Part shown: positions 1 to 8,629 of the stretch, piece after piece
Numbering within the stretch: position 1 is the stretch's first letter
Layout of the letters: every line of letters starts with the position of its first letter
Source: Colimorpha sp045597945
Lineage (GTDB): Bacteria > Bacteroidota > Bacteroidia > Bacteroidales > P3
Length of the DNA: 22,797 nucleotides
Direction of reading: 5' to 3'
NCBI GenBank assembly: GCA_045597945.1
Contig: JAZLLD010000049.1
Location: 1-22,797, forward strand
Position numbers and translations under genes: made by a program
The notes under the pieces: model-generated
Databases searched by the model: none
Seen by the model: only the letters and a program-made list of their open reading frames with translations
What the model was told of the DNA's origin: nothing

Positions 1-1570
1 GGATGTAGGTGAGGTTGAACTTGGGGCGGCGGTCGTTGAAGCCGTAGGCCACGTAGCCGTCGAAGAAGTTGCGGGGGGAGAGGCGGGCGGTGGACATGCC
101 GCCGATGCGCAGACGATAGCCTTCGAGGCCGTTGTGGCTGACGAAGTTGTAGACCGAGCCGAAGTCGAACTTGCTGGAATCGCGGTCGGGGTTGGTGGGG
201 ATGTAGCCCGTGGCCAGCACCTCGGCGGTGTGGATGGTGTGGCGGATGGAGGGGATGCGCATGAGCTCGTAGCGCATGCTGTCGAGGAAGGTTTCGGCGA
301 TGGAGAGTTCGACGGGGCGGGTTTCGTTCCACACTTTGCGCCGCACTTTATGGGCGTTGGGCATGGTGGCCGCCGAGGCCAGGGAGCCGAAGAGCGAGTC
401 GGGCAAAGGGGCGGCGAGGGAGTCGAAGGCGTAGTTGTAGCACAGATTCATCTGATGGACATAGATTTGGCGCAGTTTCTTGCCCACATAGAAGCGGCCG
501 TAGGTGTCGGACCGGGTGGGGAGATAGCGGCCGGAGCTGTCGCGCTGGAAGTCTTGCAGTACATTGAGGTCGCGGACGAAATTGAGGTCGACGGCCTCGG
601 GCACATGCATGGAATAGCGTTTGACGGCATAGGTGCCATCGTCGACGATATACATGGTTCCGACGAAGCCGAAGTTGCCCTTAGCCGAGGGGACGAAGGC
701 GAGCTCGATGCAGCGCAGGCCGTCGATAACGGTGGTGTCGGTGATATAATAATGATAGAAGGTGTTGCCCAGGGCGGAGGAAAGGGGGCTGACGAAACGC
801 ACGGACATGAGGTCGATATCGTTGGCGTAGATGTCGGTAGGCGAAAAGAGGACGGCCAGGTCTTCATCGAAGCCTTCCTGGCTGAGGTTGACGAAAACGC
901 CGTCGGTGCGGACCGCATCGACGAGGGTGCGGAGGCGGCCGTTTGCATAGTCCTGCCGGCGCATGCATTCTTGGATGGAGAAATGGAGAATCTCGGCGCC
1001 GTCGAATTCGGCCTGGTCGATATACTTCTCCACGAAGGGGAAATGCTTCCAGAAGAGGTGTTTTTTGAAATCGGGGTGGAACTGGTCCAGACACATGTTG
1101 AGTTTATCGAAAGTGTTGCGGCTGAACTTGTTCTGGGCAAAGATGTTGTTGGAATCTTTGTGGGCGATGACTTGTTTGACCAGCTCGACGGCGGGGTTGT
1201 CCTTGCGGCGATAGCGGTCGCGGCTGCGTTTTTCGACGACAGTCACTTCGGCCAAAGTGTTGGCCAAGGGTTCCATACGCACCCGCATTCGCTGCGTGGC
1301 ACGCTGGGGGACGGGCATTGTGAGCGGACGGAAACCCACCATGCGGAACTGGACGAGGGTGTCGGCAGCGCCCACGGTGAGGTCGAAGCGGCCGTTGATG
1401 TCGGACACGGTGCCGAGGCGCGAGTTGGGCACGGTGATCTGCACAAAGGGGAGCGGCTCGCCGGTGCTGTGGTCGGACACGGTGCCGGCGATGGACCAGG
1501 TCTTGCTTTGGGCAAAACCGGTGAAGGTCAGGGCCAGGAAAAGGAGCAATATAATGCGACGCAAGGGCAT
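1..1570 (-). CDS. DUF5686 / carboxypeptidase-regulatory-like outer-membrane protein (3' part outside window)
   Basis: The reading frame is open from an ATG at 1570 to the window edge (about 523 codons), so the C-terminus is missing. Residues 1-21 form a signal peptide ending at FAQ. Residues about 24-105 form a CarboxypepD_reg-like beta-sandwich (SIAGTVSDHSTGEPLPFVQI, then GTVSDINGRFDL). Next comes the RYRRKDNPAVELVKQVI segment that opens the DUF5686 region, then a long stretch expected to form an outer-membrane barrel. The family is Bacteroidota-specific and of unknown biochemical role; the domain order resembles a TonB-receptor plug extension without a recognised receptor. The start directly abuts the stop of the upstream fucosidase gene (TAA at 1573-1571), so the two are almost certainly co-transcribed. 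A role at the surface beside the fucosidase is inference only. Confidence 0.88.
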   Translation of the reverse strand, partial: MPLRRIILLLFLALTFTGFAQSKTWSIAGTVSDHSTGEPLPFVQITVPNSRLGTVSDINGRFDLTVGAADTLVQFRMVGFRPLTMPVPQRATQRMRVRMEPLANTLAEVTVVEKRSRDRYRRKDNPAVELVKQVIAHKDSNNIFAQNKFSRNTFDKLNMCLDQFHPDFKKHLFWKHFPFVEKYIDQAEFDGAEILHFSIQECMRRQDYANGRLRTLVDAVRTDGVFVNLSQEGFDEDLAVLFSPTDIYANDIDLMSVRFVSPLSSALGNTFYHYYITDTTVIDGLRCIELAFVPSAKGNFGFVGTMYIVDDGTYAVKRYSMHVPEAVDLNFVRDLNVLQDFQRDSSGRYLPTRSDTYGRFYVGKKLRQIYVHQMNLCYNYAFDSLAAPLPDSLFGSLASAATMPNAHKVRRKVWNETRPVELSIAETFLDSMRYELMRIPSIRHTIHTAEVLATGYIPTNPDRDSSKFDFGSVYNFVSHNGLEGYRLRIGGMSTARLSPRNFFDGYVAYGFNDRRPKFNLTYI

Positions 1571-3076
1571 TTATTTCTTGATAAGGATGATTTTAGGACT
1601 GATGAGACCGAGGGGCTTGAGGGGCTCGGCGGCCGTGGTCTTATCGCTGAGGGAGAGTCGGATAATGTTGCGATTTCCGCCGAGGGTCAGGGTGCCGAGA
1701 TAGGCGGTCTGCACCATGCGGTCGACACCGGGGAGCACACGGGAGACGGGGGCTTGTTCGGCGGAATAGTGGAGCTGATATTCTTGGTCGTTGTACTCAG
1801 GCTCATACACTATAAATGCAACGTAATCAGCCTTTTCGTCAAACGATACTTCCCAGGCAAGGCTGGAATGGGGCTCGACGCTCATGTAGCCCTTACCGTC
1901 GAGAGCGGGGTGATAGAGGCCGTTAGCCTCGGCGAGGATGATGGTGTCGCCTTTTGTATCGACGGCCGGATATTTGGCGGGAAGTTTGGATTGGCGGCTG
2001 AGCGCGTCCAGCGTGTCGGGGTGGGCACGCAGGAAATCGCCGATGCCGTGGAGCACCTGCTTTTCATAGTCGATCACGCGGCCGTTACCGTCAGGACCGA
2101 TGTTGAGGAGGAACACGCCGCCGTGGCTGACAGTGCTGGTGAGGCGGCCAATCTGGCGCTGAATTTGTTCCTCAAGGGGCGGGCGCTGAATCCAGCTCTT
2201 GTAGCCCCAGGTGCCATAGAGCGAGGCGGGATTGTCCCAATAGGTGTTGGCATACGCGGCCACATTGCCGTTATCGGGGAGGGTCATATAGTCGCCCATG
2301 TTGTTCATGATGCGGCCGTTAATCAAGCAGTTGGGTTGCAGCTTCTTGACCGTGTCGCGGAAGCGGCGGCTCTGCTCGGGGGTGATGAGGCCCATATCGA
2401 ACCAAATGGTGGTGATTTCGCCATAGTTGGTGAGGAGCTCGGTGATTTGCGCCACGATGTAGTCTTCCAGCTCGGGAGTGACGATTTCGAGGGGGGAATA
2501 GACCTGGTTGACATGTTCCCAGCACTTGGTGGCGGGGTCGGGAGCCATGCGGGGGATGCCCTTGGGGAAATGCCAGTCAGGCAGCGAATAGTAGAAGCCC
2601 AGCTTCATGCCCTGGCGTCTGCAGGCCTCGGCCAGCAGGCCCACGACATCTTTGCCGTAGGGGGTGAAGTCCACGATGTCGTAGTCAGTAGTCTTGGTGT
2701 CGAACATGCAGAAGCCGTCGTGGTGCTTGGTGGTGATGACGATGTACTTCATGCCGGCATCTTTGGCCAGGGCAACGATTGAGTCGGCATTGAAATCCAC
2801 GGGGTTGAACTCGCGGGCAACAGCCTCATATTCAGCAATGGGGATGCGGGCATGGTTCATAATCTGCTCGCCGTAGAAGGGGATTTGCTCGCCCTTCCAG
2901 ATGCCACCCAGCTTGGAATAGACACCAAAATGGATGAACATGCCGAAATGGTCGTTATGCCAGGTTTGGAGCGCATCGGCGGTCGCATCGGCGGAATCGG
3001 CGGACTGATGCTTGCTGCCGCAGGAGCAGAACATCAGCGAGGTGAGGAGGAGTAAAAGTACAAAGTTTTTCTGCAT
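1571..3076 (-). CDS. GH29 alpha-L-fucosidase, predicted lipoprotein
   Basis: The 501-residue product should hydrolyse terminal alpha-L-fucose from glycans by a retaining mechanism. The N-terminus is a hydrophobic signal ending at Cys17/Cys19, so it is probably a lipoprotein, although the lipobox is loose. The catalytic (beta/alpha)8 region shows the family hallmarks: HFGMFIHFGVYS (43-54), TTKHHDGFCMFD (115-126), GFYYSLPDWH (160-169) and TTIWFDMG (222-229), where Asp227 is the expected nucleophile. Residues after about 365 form a C-terminal beta domain. Length fits the family. Linkage preference (alpha-1,2 versus 1,3/1,4) cannot be read here. The gene lies 71 bp after a large secreted protein, with a terminator-like hairpin between, and touches the DUF5686 gene downstream. 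No consensus promoter is visible in that 71 bp gap. Confidence 0.93.
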   Translation of the reverse strand: MQKNFVLLLLLTSLMFCSCGSKHQSADSADATADALQTWHNDHFGMFIHFGVYSKLGGIWKGEQIPFYGEQIMNHARIPIAEYEAVAREFNPVDFNADSIVALAKDAGMKYIVITTKHHDGFCMFDTKTTDYDIVDFTPYGKDVVGLLAEACRRQGMKLGFYYSLPDWHFPKGIPRMAPDPATKCWEHVNQVYSPLEIVTPELEDYIVAQITELLTNYGEITTIWFDMGLITPEQSRRFRDTVKKLQPNCLINGRIMNNMGDYMTLPDNGNVAAYANTYWDNPASLYGTWGYKSWIQRPPLEEQIQRQIGRLTSTVSHGGVFLLNIGPDGNGRVIDYEKQVLHGIGDFLRAHPDTLDALSRQSKLPAKYPAVDTKGDTIILAEANGLYHPALDGKGYMSVEPHSSLAWEVSFDEKADYVAFIVYEPEYNDQEYQLHYSAEQAPVSRVLPGVDRMVQTAYLGTLTLGGNRNIIRLSLSDKTTAAEPLKPLGLISPKIILIKK

Positions 3077-3091
3077 GTATTTCAGTCAAAA

Positions 3092-3135
3092 AAAGCAAAA
3101 TGTTGGGTGTCGAATATGCGGCACCCAACACTTTA
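3092..3135 (-). terminator. Rho-independent-like terminator or attenuator between the large secreted protein and the fucosidase
   Basis: On the minus strand TGTTGGGTG (3130-3122) pairs perfectly with CACCCAACA (3109-3101) around a 12-nt loop. The stem can be extended by A-T and G-T pairs and is followed by TTTTGCTTTTTTT. It lies 12 nt after the upstream stop and about 15 nt before the fucosidase ATG, so it could end the upstream transcript or let part of it through. Confidence 0.7.
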
Positions 3136-3147
3136 ATTGTTCAATTA

Positions 3148-6100
3148 TTATTCGTATTGAAAAAGTGCCGAGAAACTAGAGGGTGCATCTGCGTCAAAAA
3201 CAATCGTTCGCGGGTTGTCGGTGTTGCCATCGCCCCAATGCACGAATTTGAATCCCGGATTGGGGAGGGCCATCACCTCGGTGCTCGATCCTACGGGGAG
3301 GGTCAACGTGGTGTGGGTTAATCGTCCAAAGCGGCTACTGTTGACAAAGAAAGAAATCGTTTTTTGCGGACAATCTGCCTGGATGACATTAGGAACCGTA
3401 TCAGTCACATGCTGCACAGGCGCAAAGACGGCAACATACGTCCTATCATTGACGGCGCGCAGGTCGTCCAGATGAGCATTGGTGTCGGCATGGCCATCGC
3501 AGAACCAATATTGGAAAGCGTATCCCTCAGCCGGGGTGGCGTTAAGCTCGAAGCTGGAATAATGCGGATATCTTCCACCGCCTTGGGCAACGCCGGCATT
3601 TGCAGGAATCACAACTGTTTCTATGTTACGATAGCTGTTGAAACTGACTTTCACGGAGTCGACCAAGACATATTGGCCATCGCTGGGCGAACCGGCGATG
3701 ACGATGTAGAATGCATCGTCGTTCACATAGCGCAGGGGAACGCTTGCTCTGTATTTCGTATACCCATTTGATGCCTGGGAGATAAATCTGAATTGCGAGA
3801 GACCGGTATTCTCACCCATAATGTAGGGTCTGATACTGTTCAGATGATATTCAGGATTGTAATAAAGGAACTCAAGCGTAATGCTATCGTTGGGGCGAGG
3901 CGAATCAGTCCATACTTTCATCCAAGGCGAACAAACATAGCTTTCGGCACCGGAGCCTAAGGTGTTTTGGAAAACGAGGCTTCTGTGATCCAGCATTGGG
4001 CGAGAATCTTCGACACCGGCGCTAACCAATTCCCATTTTATGCTTAATGGGTTCTCGAAACGGAAATCCCAGCCGATATCCTCAAGTTCATCGATGTTAT
4101 CAAATGTCTCGGAATACGGTTCGCCTTCAGAGATAATATAAGGTGATGACGGAGAGGTACTATTATTGCGAATCAAGCTAATGTTGATATCCTTTATGTA
4201 CAACGATGAGGTCTGCGCAGCGTTTATTGGATCTTGTATTGGATAGAACTGAAAGCGGAACGGGTTGTCTGTAGCCTCGCTTGCAAGGCGCAAATTTTGA
4301 CGTGTCAGGGTATATTCAAGCGTTTCCCAATCAGTATGAGCTTGCGTTCCGATTTCTTCTGGCAGATACGAAGGAATGCTACTAGTGAGATCTAATGCGT
4401 ATTGGTAGGTTTCGTGCGAGGCACCGATCTTAGTTATACGGCCGGGGCGGCTGCCGACTCTCGGATTCTTAACTTTATAGCTGATTTTCACGCCATCAGC
4501 ATTATCAGGCAGGATGAACCATGGAGTGTAGATTGACTGGGTGTACTCCGAGCTGTTTCCCGTAGGCACAGCCACCAAATCACGAATAGTTCGGCCAGAC
4601 GCATCCTGGCTCTCGACCACCTTCCAATCATATGGGGGATTTGTCATTTTAGTTTTGCTCCAACCGTCAGGTATCCTGTCAGGCAGGGTGCTAGTCAGAT
4701 CCTCTGAATAGGCAAGATCCAACACAGGGTTGCTGCCAAAATGCATTAATGGCCTGTAATCCAATCGGGTATGATTCCCTTGATATGTTGATTCTGTTGG
4801 GTCAGGATTATAGGTATCGCTGTAATAGGTCAACGTCTTGTTGACGCAAGGCGAGGTTCTGAACTTCGGGTGACTGGGACTATATACGCCAGAATTGTCG
4901 TCGATGATTATCATCAAGTTAGATGTTCCATCGTAATAGAAAGGACGCACAAAGTCAAACGTCTTCCATCCTCTAGTCTGGAAGTCGAGTGCACCCTGAT
5001 ACACCAAAACTGCGCTAGGATCAAGCATTTCCATATCGTAATCACTAAAGAATATGGTCCTGTTTGTAGGCTGGATGTAGATGGAGCAGTTGGTCTTGAA
5101 GTCGAGCGGCATGGTGGTATCATAATAGAAACTAATGGAATTAAGCATCCGCCGTTCTGCGCCCAATTCTTCGGCATCAACAATCATCTCGTTGAGCGAA
5201 TACTTGAAATATGTATTCACCGGCACGGTATAAGCAGTGCTCTGGTTACGGACATCGCCGATAACAGAAATGCCTTCAATCTCAAGGTCGTCGATTACTA
5301 TGTAGCCAGCAAAGTCGATATCCTCCCTGCTAACATTGCTGAACGGACTAAAGCGGAAACGGATAGAGTCGCCAGCCTCCACACGGTCGAGCGGAATTGT
5401 CACCGAAATCAACGTAGCGTTATCGTGGTCATGCAGGAATGAACCTGAGTTGCGCACACCTGTGAGGGAATTGAGGTGTACGGAGTGGGCTGCAGCCGAC
5501 CAGCTCGACTTCTGATAGTCAACATGCAGACCTGAGTAGCCATACGACACGAGGGGATTCCGCATCTTGAGCGAGACCCTGATGCTGTCGGTATTGGGAT
5601 CGAGCGCAAACCAAGGAGTGTTGAACTCTGTGCTCACGCTATGGGTAACATTAGTGGGATTCATTGCCTTCATGACAAAGCTCCGCTCGCCGCTGATGGG
5701 GGTGGGATCCCTATCAAGATCCCTCGAAGTGACAGAATATTTGTAATTCGTGCCTCGCACCACGGTCCAGTCAAGCGGTTTGCCAGGCTCAACAGATCCG
5801 TACAATGATTCAAAATTCTCGCGATAAGGCAGCCGCGACACATTCTTTGTGCCGTCCAATCTCATCACAGGGCGGTAATACGTTTTGATGCGATTACAAT
5901 TCTCGATGTCTAGTCCAGGAGTGCGTGTGTGTAGGGGGTCTGGGTGAGAGTCGTCGTAATCTATAATAGAAGGGTTATTACCGTCAGAAAACGCCGAGGT
6001 CGACCAGCAGCGATGGTGTTGTGTGAAAAAATACGACGTATCCCAAATGTGCACAGCATCCTGAAGGAATTTGTAATAAAACCCATTAACATCATAATTA

Positions 6101-6615
6101 CCGGAATTGTCATCGACAATCACAACCAAGTTGTCCTCGCCATTGTAGTTAAACGGCGTGTCAAACTCAAAAGTGTTCCAACCCTGCTGGGTACAGTTCA
6201 GCGAGCCGGTGTAGACCATGGTACAGGTGTCGTTACGGATTCCCTGACTTGCCCTGGTCAGCGCCGGGCTGGAATAGAAATGGTAATATTCGTCATCCGT
6301 CTCATTATACCCCAAATCATAGATATAGGAATGCGCCAGATAGATGGTGCAATTGGTCTTGGCGGTCATGGGGTTGGCTCCAACGTAATAGAAACTGATG
6401 GAATTAATCGTCTGTGGGCCGCCATTTATCTCCCAATTTTCAATAAGTGTTTCGGTAAAAGAGTAGTTGTAGAAGTTATCTACTGGGTAGAATCTGATTC
6501 CCAGCGTGTCGCTAGAGAACTCCGGATTACCGATTTGCGAACTGACCTGACAAACCCTCTGGGCCGAGAGCACTAAAGGCAGAACCGCCATCAAAAAGAA
6601 TACAATTTTTTTCAT
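3148..6615 (-). CDS. Large secreted modular protein with duplicated module and C-terminal InlB-B-repeat-like domains
   Basis: This 1155-residue protein has a signal peptide (1-18, ending LSAQ). Two related modules of about 420 residues follow. Each contains SISFYY plus KTNC[TS]IYI (near residues 72 and 495) and VDDNSG or IDDNSG (near 167 and 570), and each ends in a long beta-rich segment resembling choice-of-anchor/MAM-like domains. A third MAM-like stretch covers about 835-990. The C-terminus holds two divergent InlB-B-repeat (Flg_new_2-like) segments: PAEGYAFQYWFCDG near 1040 and PNPGFKFVHWGDG near 1115. No type IX secretion C-terminal signal is visible; the protein stops at FSALFQYE. No catalytic motif was recognised, so binding or adhesion is an inference. 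A consensus promoter lies about 130 bp upstream and a terminator-like hairpin just downstream. Confidence 0.85.
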   Translation of the reverse strand: MKKIVFFLMAVLPLVLSAQRVCQVSSQIGNPEFSSDTLGIRFYPVDNFYNYSFTETLIENWEINGGPQTINSISFYYVGANPMTAKTNCTIYLAHSYIYDLGYNETDDEYYHFYSSPALTRASQGIRNDTCTMVYTGSLNCTQQGWNTFEFDTPFNYNGEDNLVVIVDDNSGNYDVNGFYYKFLQDAVHIWDTSYFFTQHHRCWSTSAFSDGNNPSIIDYDDSHPDPLHTRTPGLDIENCNRIKTYYRPVMRLDGTKNVSRLPYRENFESLYGSVEPGKPLDWTVVRGTNYKYSVTSRDLDRDPTPISGERSFVMKAMNPTNVTHSVSTEFNTPWFALDPNTDSIRVSLKMRNPLVSYGYSGLHVDYQKSSWSAAAHSVHLNSLTGVRNSGSFLHDHDNATLISVTIPLDRVEAGDSIRFRFSPFSNVSREDIDFAGYIVIDDLEIEGISVIGDVRNQSTAYTVPVNTYFKYSLNEMIVDAEELGAERRMLNSISFYYDTTMPLDFKTNCSIYIQPTNRTIFFSDYDMEMLDPSAVLVYQGALDFQTRGWKTFDFVRPFYYDGTSNLMIIIDDNSGVYSPSHPKFRTSPCVNKTLTYYSDTYNPDPTESTYQGNHTRLDYRPLMHFGSNPVLDLAYSEDLTSTLPDRIPDGWSKTKMTNPPYDWKVVESQDASGRTIRDLVAVPTGNSSEYTQSIYTPWFILPDNADGVKISYKVKNPRVGSRPGRITKIGASHETYQYALDLTSSIPSYLPEEIGTQAHTDWETLEYTLTRQNLRLASEATDNPFRFQFYPIQDPINAAQTSSLYIKDINISLIRNNSTSPSSPYIISEGEPYSETFDNIDELEDIGWDFRFENPLSIKWELVSAGVEDSRPMLDHRSLVFQNTLGSGAESYVCSPWMKVWTDSPRPNDSITLEFLYYNPEYHLNSIRPYIMGENTGLSQFRFISQASNGYTKYRASVPLRYVNDDAFYIVIAGSPSDGQYVLVDSVKVSFNSYRNIETVVIPANAGVAQGGGRYPHYSSFELNATPAEGYAFQYWFCDGHADTNAHLDDLRAVNDRTYVAVFAPVQHVTDTVPNVIQADCPQKTISFFVNSSRFGRLTHTTLTLPVGSSTEVMALPNPGFKFVHWGDGNTDNPRTIVFDADAPSSFSALFQYE

Positions 6616-6746
6616 ATATATAATGTTTTATACACTAATAAATATATTTCTCAGCTTTTGAAACAACTGACGCAGATACTACAAACCAGTGAGAACCATT
6701 TCGTTGCATCAACATCAACAGCAAAAAACTGAGGATATTCAGTCAA

Positions 6747-6777
6747 CAAAGATACAACTTTTTCCACAATATGCAAA
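6747..6777 (-). promoter_or_regulatory. Bacteroidota-type promoter for the leftward gene cluster
   Basis: On the minus strand TTTG (6777-6774) is followed after exactly 19 bp by TATCTTTG (6754-6747). This is a full match to the Bacteroidota primary sigma consensus TTTG-N19-TAnnTTTG. It reads toward the 1155-residue secreted protein and predicts a leader of about 125 nt. Confidence 0.75.
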
Positions 6778-6829
6778 TTTTTTCTTTCTCAGCATTTTAC
6801 AACTCGAGCCACAGCTCTCCCGCCCTAAG

Positions 6830-6936
6830 CCCGTTCCTTATCCTATATTTATACCTTATTTATACTATATTTATCCTATATATAATAGAATAACTAAGGT
6901 ATAAATATAGTATAACTATAGGATAAATGGCGGGGG
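6830..6936. repeat. AT-rich imperfect inverted repeat with GC-rich tips (dispersed repeat, copy 1)
   Basis: TTATACTATATTTAT (6860-6874) is the exact reverse complement of 6901-6915. The pairing extends outward (6847-6855 with 6921-6928) and inward with single bulges, giving a hairpin of roughly 30 pairs. The edges are GC-rich: CCCG on the left and CGGGGG on the right. The first 28 bp (6830-6857) recur without mismatch at 22770-22797, so this is a dispersed element. No ORF or target-site duplication could be established. Confidence 0.7.
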
Positions 6937-7017
6937 AAGAGGGGATCTGCACACCATGTCGGCAATGCGATTTGGCAACTTGCGGAATAAATCAGATTGG
7001 GGAATTGAAAGCGAAAC

Positions 7018-7048
7018 GTTGGAAATCAAAAAATATTTCGTATCTTTG
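7018..7048 (+). promoter_or_regulatory. Bacteroidota-type promoter for the GH109-like gene
   Basis: GTTG (7018-7021) is followed after 19 bp by TATCTTTG (7041-7048), matching the Bacteroidota -33/-7 pattern. The ATG at 7064 is only 15 bp beyond the -7 box, so the transcript should have a very short leader of about 8-12 nt. Confidence 0.75.
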
Positions 7049-7063
7049 CAAAAAAATTAACCG

Positions 7064-8500
7064 ATGCGAAAGATTGCTATTTTACTATTCCTTACCATTA
7101 TATACATTTCTGCCCCCTTGGCCCAGCAACCCTATACGCAGCGCTACGACTGGCCTTGGCGGTGGGAGAAGAAAACCATCGTGACCAAGACGCCCAGCCG
7201 TGCCCGCGGACAGCAACACGCTCTGGGACTGAAGGTTGCGCCCATCGACACGGTGCGCATTGCCTTTGTGGGACTTGGAATGCGCGGGGCTGATGCGGTG
7301 GGCAGATATATGCACATCGACGGCATACGCGTGGTGGCGCTCTGCGACTACGAGGCCGACCGCACCGAGCAGTGCCAGCAGATTTTGAAGAACAACCATC
7401 GCCCTCAGGCTCAGCTATATAGCGGCGAGGATGGCTACAAGAAAATGTGCGAGCAGGAGGATATAGACCTGGTGTATGTGGCCACCGACTGGCACCACCA
7501 TTTCCTTGTGGCTCAGTGCGCTTTGCAGCACGGCAAGCACGTGGCCATCGAGGTGCCCTCGGCCATGACGCTGCACGAATGCTGGACCTTGGTGGACCTG
7601 GTGGAGAAAAACCGACTGCACTGCATGATCCTGGAGAACTGCTGCTACGACCAGTTCGAGCTCAACACCCTGAACATGGCCCAGCACGGCTTGTTCGGCG
7701 AGGTGATACGCGTGCAAGGAGCTTACATACACACACTTGACGAATTTTGGATGGCTTACTGGAAGAATGGCCAGGACGACCAACTAGGCTGGCGACTGCG
7801 CTACAACAAGGATTTCCGGGGCGACCTCTACCCTACCCACGGCCTGGGTCCGGTGGCGCAACTGCTTAATATTCACCGCGGCGACAGGATGCAGACCCTC
7901 GTGGCCATGGACACCCGCTCCTTCCGCGGAAAAGATTTGGTAAAGCATTATACCGGCGAGGATTGCGTCAACTTTCAGAATGGCGACCACACCACCACCC
8001 TTATCCGCACGGCGCTGGGCAAGGTGATTGAAATCCAGCACAATGTGATGACACCGCAGCCCTACAACCGCCTCTACCAGCTTACCGGCACCAAAGGGTT
8101 TGCCAACAAATACCCAATTGCCGGCTATGCTATTGACACCAAGGCCGTTGGCGGAAAACTGACCGGAAAATACGACAACCTGAGCGGCCATTCCTTCATG
8201 AGCGAAGAGCAGCGCAAAGCCCTTGAAACTGAATACGAAAGCCCCATTCTGAAGGAATATTACGAGAAGGCCAAACATGTTGGCGGCCATGGCGGCATGG
8301 ACTACATCATGGATGCTCGACTCATCTACTGCCTACGCCATGGGCTGCCCTTGGACATGGATGTCTACGATCTGGCCGAATGGTGCTGCCTGGCCGAGCT
8401 AGGCTACCTCTCGCTGGAACACGGCTTCGCCCCGGTGGCGGTGCCGGATTTCACCCGCGGGCATTGGCAGGACATCAAAGGGTACTCTCACGCCTATTAG
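7064..8500 (+). CDS. GH109-like NAD-dependent glycosidase (Gfo/Idh/MocA fold), secreted
   Basis: The 478-residue protein has a signal peptide (1-20, ending PLAQQ). A Rossmann domain starts near 64 with RIAFVGLGMRG (65-75), followed by an acidic CDYEAD (94-99) and HGKHVAIEVPSAMT (156-169). The C-terminal Gfo/Idh/MocA domain carries ENCCY (191-195), YPTHGLGP (256-263) and HGGMDYIMDARLI (409-421), the set seen in family 109 glycosidases. Known members cleave alpha-N-acetylgalactosamine through a transient NAD+-dependent oxidation. The start follows a consensus promoter directly. Gfo/Idh/MocA members also include other oxidoreductases and glycosidases, so the exact sugar is inference. It diverges from the fucosidase cluster, which fits host-glycan use. 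Confidence 0.85.
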   Translation: MRKIAILLFLTIIYISAPLAQQPYTQRYDWPWRWEKKTIVTKTPSRARGQQHALGLKVAPIDTVRIAFVGLGMRGADAVGRYMHIDGIRVVALCDYEADRTEQCQQILKNNHRPQAQLYSGEDGYKKMCEQEDIDLVYVATDWHHHFLVAQCALQHGKHVAIEVPSAMTLHECWTLVDLVEKNRLHCMILENCCYDQFELNTLNMAQHGLFGEVIRVQGAYIHTLDEFWMAYWKNGQDDQLGWRLRYNKDFRGDLYPTHGLGPVAQLLNIHRGDRMQTLVAMDTRSFRGKDLVKHYTGEDCVNFQNGDHTTTLIRTALGKVIEIQHNVMTPQPYNRLYQLTGTKGFANKYPIAGYAIDTKAVGGKLTGKYDNLSGHSFMSEEQRKALETEYESPILKEYYEKAKHVGGHGGMDYIMDARLIYCLRHGLPLDMDVYDLAEWCCLAELGYLSLEHGFAPVAVPDFTRGHWQDIKGYSHAY

Positions 8501-8629
8501 CCACCCCACTTTCCTACCGCCCCGAGGCCACCCTGCGGAGCGAAGGAAGAGCGAAGGTACACTGGAGGAACACCGAGCCAACAGAAGTCCATTTTTCATC
8601 ACTCACAACAGCAAAAAACTCACAACAAT

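Larger units (their letters stand above)
6616..7063. other. Divergent intergenic region (448 bp)
   Basis: No convincing gene lies here. The region holds a leftward promoter (6747-6777), a rightward promoter (7018-7048) and an AT-rich inverted-repeat element (6830-6936). The stretch 6616-6746 would be a leader of roughly 125 nt for the large secreted protein. Short open frames in the AT-rich part have no family resemblance. Confidence 0.75.

Noticed and set aside
134..2782. An 882-codon open frame on the plus strand
   Set aside because: It lies antisense across the DUF5686 and fucosidase genes, both with clear family motifs. Its product is low-complexity Gly/Val/Glu/Asp-rich sequence, typical of a frame opposite a GC-rich gene.
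6689..6904. A 71-codon open frame in the divergent intergenic region
   Set aside because: It runs through the promoter and the AT-rich hairpin, and the product looks like translated repeat with no family resemblance.
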